Of a DNA stretch of 47,918 bases, positions 15,701-23,381 are shown piece by piece. The notes beneath the pieces are model-generated. The model did not search any database and was not told where the DNA came from. It saw only the letters and a program-made list of their open reading frames with translations. Location: NCBI GenBank assembly GCA_964360265.1, contig CAYHUY010000004.1, positions 1 to 47,918 on the forward strand, written 5' to 3'. How positions within the stretch are numbered: position 1 is the stretch's first letter; each line of letters opens with the position of its first letter. The translations under genes and the position numbers were made by a program. The stretch comes from GWA1-39-11 sp964360265. GTDB lineage: Bacteria > Patescibacteriota > Microgenomatia > Levybacterales > GWA1-39-11.

Positions 15701-16540
15701 GATCGCAGAAGCACCTGTCTCAACTTCAAAAAATATTGGGACATCATATTCAATCAACCTTACATATTCCTCTTCTGATAAAACATCCCAAAGCGCCAGT
15801 CCTTTTATAATATCGTTCACTCGATCAAATATCTCTTCTGTTCGGGCTGTTTCTGTCTCTAGTCTTTTTTCTATTGCAATTCGTTTTTGTTTGTATATAA
15901 CATCTGTTTCTTCAAGAACTAATTCTTTCCGTTCATGCGCAAGTTTTCCCTTTACTCCTTTTACTTTTTCTTTTTCCTCAAGACCAATATTTTTTAACTC
16001 CTCACTTGCCTGATTTTTAAGTTTTTTGATCCTGTTTTCGCGAATCTCGGAAAGTGTTTTTTGCGCTTCTTTTCGCTTATCGCTATCAATCTTAGTAACA
16101 AGGTAGGATGCAAAATAGATCACGGATTCCAGATCTTTCTGAGAAATATCGAGTAGAACCGAAAGTTTTGATGGACTACCTTTTGAAAACCATATATGAA
16201 CAACTGGGGACGCAAGACCTATATGTCCCATCCGCTCGCGGCGGACTCGAGAATAAGTGACCTCAACTCCACATCTATCGCAGACTATTCCCTTATATCT
16301 TATTCTTTTATATTTTCCGCAATAACACTCAAAATCTCTCGTTGGTCCAAAAATTCTTTCGTCAAACAATCCGTCCTTTTCCGGCCTATAAGTTCTATAG
16401 TTAATTGTTTCAGGTTTTGTTACTTCACCATAAGAATAGCCCCTAATATCCTCGGGCCCCGCTACAAGAACCTTCAAGCCCTTAAAGTCTGCTACATTTA
16501 TTGCGTCAAATTTTCTTTCTTTATTTTTCTTTGGTTCCAT
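12737..16540 (-). CDS. rpoC: RNA polymerase beta' subunit
   Basis: 1267 residues. The N-terminal zinc-binding cysteines (CYCGKYKRIRYKGIVCDRCG), the catalytic NADFDGDQMAIHVPLS motif (about residue 550), a second Cys cluster (CKLRYGICAACYGWD) and the C-terminal conserved regions are all present. It starts 3 nt after rpoB. The length is in the usual bacterial range, with a charged coiled-coil-like insertion around residues 150-250. Confidence 0.97.
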   Translation of the reverse strand: MEPKKNKERKFDAINVADFKGLKVLVAGPEDIRGYSYGEVTKPETINYRTYRPEKDGLFDERIFGPTRDFECYCGKYKRIRYKGIVCDRCGVEVTYSRVRRERMGHIGLASPVVHIWFSKGSPSKLSVLLDISQKDLESVIYFASYLVTKIDSDKRKEAQKTLSEIRENRIKKLKNQASEELKNIGLEEKEKVKGVKGKLAHERKELVLEETDVIYKQKRIAIEKRLETETARTEEIFDRVNDIIKGLALWDVLSEEEYVRLIEYDVPIFFEVETGASAILHVIDALDLQKLIGELREEVQKASSQKQLKLLKRQHLIESMSKAGFKPRSLILEVLPVLPPDLRPMVQLNGGRFATSDLNDLYRRVINRNNRLKHLISLGAPEIILRNEKRMLQESVDYLIDTSIRTSQTQKQFKSLSDILRGKQGRFRKNLLGKRVDYSGRSVIIVGPELTLNQCGIPKEMALELFKPFVIREVIARNLTTPNVKAAKRFIEKRPPEIFDILEEITKNHPVLLNRAPTLHKLGIQAFYPVLVEGSAIKIHPCVCAGYNADFDGDQMAIHVPLSSRAQEEAIELMMPANNLLKPADGSPITLPNKEMALGAFYLTSVDERLRRENPLVFADENEAHLAFALKKISLREPIKARINDEAGFSDGQIIETTIGRIIFNEKLPSAMRFINSEIKASTIKTLVTKAMVIVSKEEVAILIDNLKEVGFFAATISGISVSTFDLKKLPNKDELILQAEDKIKDIEEEYQNGLITHAEQRRLSNNVWLDATENMANLTWDLFDRNDIVRVIAESGGARAGKDQIKQLAAMRGLIYDPLGRIVELPIKSNFREGLSIFEYVNSARGSRKGLTDSALKTADAGYLTRRLVDVAHDVIIREADCGVEEGIRATLDKRDNESYMTSMFLGRVVLKDVVSKKAKKILVKRGNEIDYDTLSVIIKDETVNEITFRSTLFCKLRYGICAACYGWDLSTYRRADEGTPVGVIAAQSIGEPGTQLTMRVRHFGGVVMSDVTQGLPRVEELFEVRRPKVLAPVAEIGGKVSIDKVDDGHIIKIRNARAKPSDEREYFVPLTSTILVSEGDTVVAGTQLCEGYLDPRDVLKISGLISAQQYLIEQIQGVYESQGIPIHYKHFETIIRKMSDKVMVETPGDTALMPGDLVSKLRFEGENSSVISEGGEPASAREIVLGITKSALVTDSWLSAASFQETTQVLTEAALEGREDWLIGLKENVIVGRLIPVRKEFFEADTQELQIQTQTLNPSVEIRT

Positions 16541-16543
16541 AAA

Positions 16544-19500
16544 TTATTTTGTTTCTGTTGGAATTTCTTCCTTACCAAGAGATTGAATTGCCTCACGTTC
16601 TGATACGACCCCCACTCCTTCGAGCTGTTCCTGAAGTTCTTGTGCCTTCTCTCTTACCTCTTCCAGTTCAACTACTCCTTTTCCCTCTTCAATCACTGCT
16701 TGCATTGGAACAATATTTAGAGAAAGTGACTGCAATTCGCGAATTAATACTTTAAAGGACTCAGGAACCTTGGGTGTCGGAATATCAACGGATTTTATTA
16801 TTGCTTCAAAGGCTTTGGCACGACCCGAAACATCATCTGATTTAATTGTTAACATCTCCTGCAGCGTATACGCTGCACGGTGCGCTTCAAGCGCCCAAAC
16901 TTCCATCTCTCCCAAACGCTGTCCTCCCATCTGAGCTTTTCCTCCAAGAGGCTGCTGCGTGACAAGAGAATAGGGGCCGGTTGACCTTGCATGAGCTTTA
17001 TCTTCAACCATATGAATTAGTTTCATTATGTATCCAATACCAACTACTATGTCATTTTCGTAAGGTTCACCGGTTCTTGCATCATACAGTTTCATTTTGC
17101 CATTCGCTGGAAGTCCGGCTTCTTTAAGTAAATCCATATACTGATTCTCGTTCATTTTTTCAAAAACCGGAAGCGCAAGCTTCATGGAAAGTTTTTTGGC
17201 AGCAAGCCCCAGGTGTGCTTCAAGAAGTTGTCCCAAGTTCATACGGCCAAGGACTGAGATTGGTGAGATGATTATATCAACCGGTGTTCCATCCGCCAGA
17301 TACGGCATATCTCCCTCTGGAACTATTTTTGATATAACTCCCTTGTTTCCATGACGTCCTGCTAGTTTGTCTCCAACAACGACATGGCGAATTTGCGCTA
17401 CTACAATTTGAATCTTCTTTATTGTTCCGGGCTCTAGTTCATCACCGCGGGAACGATCTAATATTTGGACACTCGTGACAATACCGTGTTCTCCATGAGG
17501 CATACGAAGTGAAGTATCACGAACCTCACGAGCTTTTTCTCCAAATATTGCACGGAGCAATCTTTCTTCTGCTGTTAATTCTGTTTCTCCTTTTGGAGCA
17601 ATCTTACCTACGAGTATATCGCCGGGCTTTACCTCTGATCCTACAACTACTATTCCTTCATCATCAAGATTCGCCAAATCCTCTTCTGCGACATTTGGAA
17701 TATCACGGGTAGTTTCCTCTGGTCCCAGTTTTGTATCAACCATTGTGGCTTCGTACTTTTCAACATGAATTGACGTTAAGGAATCATTTCTGACAAGTTT
17801 ATCGGAGATTACAATCGCATCTTCATATCCCAATCCGTCAAAAGAGGCATAAGCTATTACCAAATTTTTCCCTAGAGCAAGCTCTCCGTTCTCAGAAGCT
17901 GGTCCATCAACAAGAACATCTCCTTTTTTGACTTTTTGACCTACCGATACTACCGGATTTTGATTAAATAATGTGTTATTTGCAGTCCGTTTAAATTTTT
18001 GTATATTGATGGTTGTTTCTTGTTTCCTTTCTTTTCCTTTGAGAATAACTTTATTTGCGTCAACGTAAGTGATTTGACCATCATATGGTGCTTTTATTAC
18101 TCTATCCATAGCCTGGCTTACAAAACTCTCCATCCCTGTACCAACAATGGGGCTTTCACTTTTAATAAGGGGGACTGCCTGACACTGCATGTGTGTTCCC
18201 ATGAGGGCACGATTGGCTTCATCATGATCGATAAAAGGAATTAATGCGGCTGATGTTCCAACGACCTGTCTTGGAATAATATCAATATATTCAATTTTTT
18301 CTTTTTCTACTTCAAGATACTCCCCATTGTATCTTGCAGGAAGAAGCTCATCGGCAAGATACCCTTGCTTATCAAGCTTAACGTCTGCGTGGGTGATATA
18401 ATGTTCCATCTCCTCCACAGCATCCATATATATAATTTCCTCGCCTACTTTGAGCCTGACTTTATCTCCTTTTTTTTCAATCTTCACTTTTTTATATGGG
18501 GCTTCGAGAAATCCGTATTCATTAACTTTTACATATAATGCAAGGTACGTAACCAAGCCTATGTTTGGTCCTTCAGGCGATCTTACGGGACAAATTCTTG
18601 AGTACTGAGAAGAATTTATGTCACGAATTGAAAACGATGCCCGCTCGCGTGATATTCCGCCTGTTCCCATAACAGTTAAGCGCCTTATGTTATCTATTTC
18701 TGATAATGGATTCGTTTGATCTAAAATTGCTGAAAGCTGTGAGGTTCTAAAAAATTCATTAATAGCCGCAATTATTGGATGCGCATTAATGAAATGAGAT
18801 GGAGAATACTGTTCTTCGGTCGATGCCAAACTCATTTTCTCCCTCACAATGCGTTCAAGTCGTAAAGCTCCTACCCTAAATGCTGTTGTCTGTACAAGTT
18901 CCCCTACAGACCTTATGCGCCTGTTTGAGAGGTGATCTATATCATCAATCTTCCCTTTTCCTGAAGATAAATTTATTAAGTATCCAATTATTCCGTAAAC
19001 GTCGTCTATTGTTAATGTATGCGTATCTCTCGTAGGGTCAATGCCGGATAGCTCTGAGAGTTTTTTGTTTACTTTGTATCTTCCGACTTTTGATAAATCG
19101 TATCTCCTCTTGTCAAAAAATGAATCCTTAAAGTTTTGCTTAATCGTATCAACTACAATCGGTTCTCCGGGATTCATTTTCTTAAATATTTCAATTAGCG
19201 CGTCATTTTCGCCGAGTGCAGTATCCTTTTCTAAAGTATTCTTGACAAAGACGTGAGCATTTTCTATCCCTTTAAGCCGATCGTATATTTCATCATTTCC
19301 TGAAACGCCCAAAGCTTTTAAGAAAACTGTAGCTAAAAATTTCTTCTTTCTGTCGATCCTCACGACAATCATATCTGTTCTTGTGGTTGAAAACTCCAGC
19401 CAAGATCCATGTATAGGCCTCATCTCGGCCGTATATATGGTTTTCCCAGTAATGGGATCTACCGTTGCAGTAAAGAAAACTCCCGGAGATCTTACTATTT

Positions 19501-19897
19501 GAGAGACGATCACACGTTCTATTCCGTTAATTATAAATGTCCCCCGGTCTGTCATTTTCGGAAATTCACCTAAGAAGACATTTTGACGAGTAGTCTCACC
19601 GGTTTTTTTATTTACCAATGTTGCTTCAACTGACAATGGGGAAAAGTACGTTAGGCCTTTTTTGAGTGCTGTATCTTCGGTAAGTTTTGGATCACCAAGT
19701 TTATATTCATCAAGAACAAGTTCCCAGTTTTTACCAGTGAAGTCCTCAATCGGGGAAATTTCATCAAGTATCTCTCTTACTCCATTGTCAATAAACCATT
19801 GGTATGAATCTTTCTGTATTGATAGAAGATCTAGTTTTGGAAGAGCTTTTTCTACTTTTCCCCAATAATGTCTCTCTTGTGTTGCTGCCCTAGTCAT
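16544..19897 (-). CDS. rpoB: RNA polymerase beta subunit
   Basis: 1117 residues. Family blocks are intact, including RSPGVFF, the rifampicin pocket, SPEGPNIGLV and the C-terminal QPLGGKAQMGGQRLGEMEVWALEA-type region (cited in part). The rifampicin pocket reads LDQTNPLSEIDNIRRLTVMG: the positions matching E. coli His526, Ser531 and Leu533 are Asn, Thr and Met. The gene has its own strong promoter and a leader of about 84 nt. Confidence 0.97.
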   Translation of the reverse strand: MTRAATQERHYWGKVEKALPKLDLLSIQKDSYQWFIDNGVREILDEISPIEDFTGKNWELVLDEYKLGDPKLTEDTALKKGLTYFSPLSVEATLVNKKTGETTRQNVFLGEFPKMTDRGTFIINGIERVIVSQIVRSPGVFFTATVDPITGKTIYTAEMRPIHGSWLEFSTTRTDMIVVRIDRKKKFLATVFLKALGVSGNDEIYDRLKGIENAHVFVKNTLEKDTALGENDALIEIFKKMNPGEPIVVDTIKQNFKDSFFDKRRYDLSKVGRYKVNKKLSELSGIDPTRDTHTLTIDDVYGIIGYLINLSSGKGKIDDIDHLSNRRIRSVGELVQTTAFRVGALRLERIVREKMSLASTEEQYSPSHFINAHPIIAAINEFFRTSQLSAILDQTNPLSEIDNIRRLTVMGTGGISRERASFSIRDINSSQYSRICPVRSPEGPNIGLVTYLALYVKVNEYGFLEAPYKKVKIEKKGDKVRLKVGEEIIYMDAVEEMEHYITHADVKLDKQGYLADELLPARYNGEYLEVEKEKIEYIDIIPRQVVGTSAALIPFIDHDEANRALMGTHMQCQAVPLIKSESPIVGTGMESFVSQAMDRVIKAPYDGQITYVDANKVILKGKERKQETTINIQKFKRTANNTLFNQNPVVSVGQKVKKGDVLVDGPASENGELALGKNLVIAYASFDGLGYEDAIVISDKLVRNDSLTSIHVEKYEATMVDTKLGPEETTRDIPNVAEEDLANLDDEGIVVVGSEVKPGDILVGKIAPKGETELTAEERLLRAIFGEKAREVRDTSLRMPHGEHGIVTSVQILDRSRGDELEPGTIKKIQIVVAQIRHVVVGDKLAGRHGNKGVISKIVPEGDMPYLADGTPVDIIISPISVLGRMNLGQLLEAHLGLAAKKLSMKLALPVFEKMNENQYMDLLKEAGLPANGKMKLYDARTGEPYENDIVVGIGYIMKLIHMVEDKAHARSTGPYSLVTQQPLGGKAQMGGQRLGEMEVWALEAHRAAYTLQEMLTIKSDDVSGRAKAFEAIIKSVDIPTPKVPESFKVLIRELQSLSLNIVPMQAVIEEGKGVVELEEVREKAQELQEQLEGVGVVSEREAIQSLGKEEIPTETK

Positions 19898-19981
19898 TAG
19901 AAATAAATTCGGAAGATGTACACCTATTAAACAAAAAAGAGATAAAAGGTAAAAAAATACCTCCTTCTTTTTAACAAGGTT
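19898..19981 (-). promoter_or_regulatory. rpoB leader with weak hairpin and displaced Shine-Dalgarno-like sequence
   Basis: About 84 nt between predicted TSS and ATG. It holds AAGGAGG roughly 60 nt upstream of the ATG, not next to any start codon, followed by a short stem AGGTA/TACCT and a U-rich stretch. CCTT just upstream could pair with AAGG as an alternative. No Shine-Dalgarno sequence lies at the rpoB ATG itself. Confidence 0.35.
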
Positions 19982-19987
19982 TTGCTA

Positions 19988-20016
19988 TTTATATATCAAA
20001 AGCTCTACTTTGTCAA
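19988..20016 (-). promoter_or_regulatory. promoter of rpoBC
   Basis: TTGACA (minus strand, 20016-20011), 17 nt, TATAAA (19993-19988). Close to consensus. Predicted TSS near 19981. Confidence 0.75.
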
Positions 20017-20034
20017 CGGGCAAAAAATATATTT

Positions 20035-20979
20035 TTACTGTAGGTAAGTTTTAACATTCGCGTTATGTTCTTCAATAGTTCTTGCAGGATAAATTTTCCC
20101 ACCTGCATGAATATAGAAATAATATGAATTGTCTTGTGGATTTAATGCAGCTCGTATTGCCTCTATTCCTGGGTTTGCAATGGGTCCGGGTGGAAGACCT
20201 GGAATAAGATATGTATTATATGGGGAGTCTATTCCTTTGTAATCACTTACTTCAATCTGCGGCCACCACGCACCTTCACGGCCTTTGACGTACTGGATGG
20301 TTGCGTCTATATCAAGTGCCATACCTCTTCTTAACCTGTTATCTATTACTCCCGCGATTAAGGGCTTTTCCTCATTTGTTATAGCTTCACGCTCAATTAG
20401 AGAAGCCATTATTATAGTTTTCGTAAGTTTTGCGTCATTTGGAGTAAGTCCTAACTCGGCTACTTTGCTATTGAAATTATTTCTCATGAGTGAAATCACC
20501 ATATCAACATCAGCATCGCGAGGGACGAGGTATGTATCGGGAAAAAGATAACCCTCTTGTCCATTTAATCTTTCTCTCCATTCTTTTTGGTAGGAAGGGA
20601 TGTTCTTTTTTAACACATCTGCTATTTCCTCAGCTCTGTATCCTTCGGGAACGGTTATCCACCTGTCTAAAGTTCCGTGGTTTAATTCATCGATTATTGT
20701 TTCAAGATTCATGGAGGGTGACAATCGATAATCTCCCGCCTGAATATTTCTGTCTTGCCCTTTAAGTTTAATATATATGAAGAAAATAATAGGATCTTTT
20801 ATAAGACCTTCGCTCTTCAGATTGTTTCCTATCTCGCGGACAGACTCACCTTTCTGTATTACAAATATTTTTTGAGAGCGATCGGCAAGACTTGCGCTCT
20901 TGTTCCCATAACTCCAATAAGTAAACGTCAAAACACCTAAAATAATTAGGGCAAGTAAACCTACCGTTAGTCTTTTCAT
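20035..20979 (-). CDS. mltG: endolytic transglycosylase MltG-like
   Basis: 314 residues from MKRLTVG. It cuts nascent glycan strands at the membrane. An N-terminal membrane helix (about 3-22), a LysM-like segment (FVIQKGESVREIGNNL) and the YceG catalytic domain are present; the catalytic Glu is in ASLIEREA. GLPPGPIANPG is also typical. An upstream in-frame ATG at 21015 would add 12 polar residues, but a promoter overlaps that stretch (20986-21015), so 20979 is preferred. Confidence 0.92.
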   Translation of the reverse strand: MKRLTVGLLALIILGVLTFTYWSYGNKSASLADRSQKIFVIQKGESVREIGNNLKSEGLIKDPIIFFIYIKLKGQDRNIQAGDYRLSPSMNLETIIDELNHGTLDRWITVPEGYRAEEIADVLKKNIPSYQKEWRERLNGQEGYLFPDTYLVPRDADVDMVISLMRNNFNSKVAELGLTPNDAKLTKTIIMASLIEREAITNEEKPLIAGVIDNRLRRGMALDIDATIQYVKGREGAWWPQIEVSDYKGIDSPYNTYLIPGLPPGPIANPGIEAIRAALNPQDNSYYFYIHAGGKIYPARTIEEHNANVKTYLQ

Positions 20980-20985
20980 TGAGTT

Positions 20986-21015
20986 TATAAATGATATTTT
21001 ACCACAAAGAGACAA
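20986..21015 (-). promoter_or_regulatory. leaderless promoter of mltG
   Basis: TTGTCT (minus strand, 21015-21010), an 18-nt spacer, TTTATA (20991-20986). Six nt separate the -10 from the ATG at 20979. Confidence 0.5.
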
Positions 21016-21020
21016 ATCGG

Positions 21021-22298
21021 CTATTTTTCTATTTCAAAAATAGGGAAGGGGCCCAAACTGTCAAGCGCTTCGCGAAGATCGTGCTCGCGCTCAGCATATA
21101 AAGACACTACATTATCACCTGGTTTTATTTCATCTCCAATTCTTTTATGAAGATACATTCCGGAGCGCTTTTTGGAAGGCGCGCCCAATATTTTTGCAAT
21201 AACGGTTAGATTTTTACTATCAATATGCCTAAGCCTACCTTTTAAATCTGCGCTTATTGTTGAGCAAAAAATTGCGGGCTTCAATTCCGAAGATGTAATG
21301 TCAGGATCACCATTTTGCGCTTTTACTATTTCCTTGAATTTTTTGTGGGCGGCGCCCGATGAAAGAATATCCTTTGCCCATTCGCTCGTATTCTTGTATT
21401 TTTTTTTAAACTCGCTCCTTACGTTTTTACTTGCATCTTCAAGACATAATTCAAGAAGCACAGATGAGATATTTAATGCCAGTTCCTCAAGCCCCATGGG
21501 TCGCGTTTCCGCCTGTTCTAGTACCAGAAGCGAATCTCTTGCTTCAAGAAGTGGCCCAATACCTGATCCTGCCGGTTCATCTATTCTGTGTATTAAAGTT
21601 TTTACTTTTATTTTGAACTTTCTACCCAAGAATTCAAATTTCTTTCCGAGAATCTCTGCCTCCTCAATCTTGTGAATCTTAACGCTTCTTCCATAGGGCA
21701 AATCTATTACAACGTGGGTTGAGCCAAAAGCCACTTTTTTCGCCATTACCGAAACCAAAATTTTGTCATAGCTTTCAAACACAAGCGGCTCTTCTATTTT
21801 TATTATTTCGTCGTCTGCAGGCGCGATATCAATACTTCCTCCCCAAACAATACACCCCTGTGTCTTTTTAACGATTTTGTATATCGCATCTTCTGTAAAA
21901 CTAACCTCTGCCAAAACCTCCATAACGTCGGCGGTTCCAGCCGGAGTTGTAATAGCACGAGACGAGCTTTTGGGAATCTTAAAACCGGCCGCCGCTATTA
22001 TTGGAACCAGAATTAGCGTGACTCTTGTACCCGGTACTCCACCTATTGAGTGCTTATCAGCGACAATACCGGAAAACCTGAGCTTATCTCCTGTTTCAAC
22101 CATGGCCTTTGTTAAAAAGTACAATTCTTCGTCGCTAAAGCCCTCCGAGTATCCCGATGCTACAAAATATGTTGTTAATATGTCTCCAAGCTTATCCTCT
22201 GCGATCTGATCCATAATCGCATAAATCTCGCGATATGTGAGTTTTTTACCTATGAGTTTTTTGCGAATTGCCTCAAGAGCTAAATTTTTTTCATCCAT
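21021..22298 (-). CDS. AMP phosphorylase / thymidine phosphorylase family
   Basis: 425 residues. Matches the nucleoside phosphorylase class II family, with KHSIGGVPGTRVT (phosphate and substrate binding), SSRAITTPAGTADVMEVLA and GGSIDIAPADD. The wording of these blocks is closer to archaeal AMP phosphorylase than to bacterial DeoA. The archaeal enzyme frees ribose-1,5-bisphosphate from AMP for the RuBisCO salvage route, known also in some CPR bacteria. Compared with archaeal enzymes (about 500 residues) the N-terminal domain of about 80 residues seems absent. No RuBisCO or R15P isomerase gene is in this window, so the substrate is open. Confidence 0.85.
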   Translation of the reverse strand: MDEKNLALEAIRKKLIGKKLTYREIYAIMDQIAEDKLGDILTTYFVASGYSEGFSDEELYFLTKAMVETGDKLRFSGIVADKHSIGGVPGTRVTLILVPIIAAAGFKIPKSSSRAITTPAGTADVMEVLAEVSFTEDAIYKIVKKTQGCIVWGGSIDIAPADDEIIKIEEPLVFESYDKILVSVMAKKVAFGSTHVVIDLPYGRSVKIHKIEEAEILGKKFEFLGRKFKIKVKTLIHRIDEPAGSGIGPLLEARDSLLVLEQAETRPMGLEELALNISSVLLELCLEDASKNVRSEFKKKYKNTSEWAKDILSSGAAHKKFKEIVKAQNGDPDITSSELKPAIFCSTISADLKGRLRHIDSKNLTVIAKILGAPSKKRSGMYLHKRIGDEIKPGDNVVSLYAEREHDLREALDSLGPFPIFEIEK

Positions 22299-22340
22299 AC
22301 GTCGCTCCGCTCGTAATAGTCGAATATTTTAATGAATTTC

Positions 22341-22369
22341 ATTTGTCTATTTGGGTATTTGTCTATTTG
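22341..22369. repeat. short direct repeat in the gap before the phosphorylase gene
   Basis: Two copies of ATTTGTCTATTTG (22341-22353 and 22357-22369), 16 bp apart, followed by a partial third unit (ACTATTATTT). It lies in the 79-nt gap between the 77-residue gene and the phosphorylase gene. Confidence 0.7.
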
Positions 22370-22377
22370 ACTATTAT

Positions 22378-22611
22378 TTAAACTTCTTTTCCCAAGATCA
22401 TACGGATCGCGCTTGATATAAAAGATTTTATGATTTTTATTGTCCAATAAACTATTCCGTTAAATATACGAACCAACGCAGGTTCTATTCTTAAGAAATA
22501 ATAGCTTAATTTATTCCAAAAACTTTTTACCTGATAGCTTTTTACCTCTTCGTTACTCATACCAAAATCGGGAATGCTCTCGCGCGCGGATCTCTCAAAA
22601 TCTTGCAGCAT
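22378..22611 (-). CDS. small protein with amphipathic/membrane C-terminus, unrecognised
   Basis: 77 residues. The N-terminal third is acidic and polar (MLQDFERSARESIPDFG), the rest is aromatic and hydrophobic with a probable membrane-associated helix (about 45-72, ending in ILGKEV). I do not recognise it. It follows the sortase gene by 15 nt and is the last gene of the alaS cluster, so it may work with the sortase or the actin-like protein. Confidence 0.5.
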   Translation of the reverse strand: MLQDFERSARESIPDFGMSNEEVKSYQVKSFWNKLSYYFLRIEPALVRIFNGIVYWTIKIIKSFISSAIRMILGKEV

Positions 22612-22626
22612 AAGGATATCGTATAT

Positions 22627-23373
22627 TTAATTTACCGCGGATTCAAGACTGGCCCTCACGATAAGTCTTTTCCAAATTGTACCTGGTGGAGTACAGGTTA
22701 CGAGTGTTATGTAGGAATGATCATAGCTTTGAGACAGAATATTGGTATCTTCAGGATTAGTAATAAGGATTGAGAAAATTTTATATCTATATTTAATTCC
22801 TGCTACCGTAGCATATAATTCATCCCCAATTTTCAACGTATGCATATTCGCAAAAATCGTTTTGTAATTTTTTGGATTGAAAAGCTGGGGCAGTGTTGAG
22901 TGACCGAAAATTACAGCAGTTCCTTTTTCCCCGGGTATTGAGGTGCCAAGGTATTGAACGAGATGCTTTTCAAGATCGTAATCAACGGTTGAGACCTGCG
23001 CATCCTCTATTTTAAGGTTTGGTATTGAGAGAAGGTAAGAGGCGACTCTTTCCTTTGCAAAATCTTTTGCCTCAGCTTGTCCTGTTAAATTCGGGTACCA
23101 ATTTCTTGCATCTGTAAAATCGGACGTCAGGGAATTTACACCGCTTGAAATAAGGCTTGAGAAGGAATTGTTTTGCCTTACAACAAGATATTTAGGAAGC
23201 GGTACTTCTATTTTATTTCCAGTATATTGTCCCGTTAAAAATAACTGATATGAAACAATCGGAAAGAAAAAATATAAAAATACTACAACTCCTAAAAAGA
23301 TAAATAACACTCCTGCCAGTCTTAAATTTCTTTTTTTATCTGATTTTTGCTTCTTTAAATATAAACGGCGCAT
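22627..23373 (-). CDS. sortase (class D/E-like)
   Basis: 248 residues. A positively charged N-terminus and one membrane helix (about 19-40) precede an extracellular sortase domain. The catalytic residues can be placed: His158 (VIFGHST), Cys227 (LVTCTPPGT) and Arg236 (KRLIVRA). Sortases join proteins to cell-wall precursors or into pili at an LPxTG-like signal. No LPxTG-ending protein is in this window. It lies 8 nt downstream of the actin-like/baseplate-J-like gene. Confidence 0.9.
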   Translation of the reverse strand: MRRLYLKKQKSDKKRNLRLAGVLFIFLGVVVFLYFFFPIVSYQLFLTGQYTGNKIEVPLPKYLVVRQNNSFSSLISSGVNSLTSDFTDARNWYPNLTGQAEAKDFAKERVASYLLSIPNLKIEDAQVSTVDYDLEKHLVQYLGTSIPGEKGTAVIFGHSTLPQLFNPKNYKTIFANMHTLKIGDELYATVAGIKYRYKIFSILITNPEDTNILSQSYDHSYITLVTCTPPGTIWKRLIVRASLESAVN

Positions 23374-23381
23374 CTATAAAA

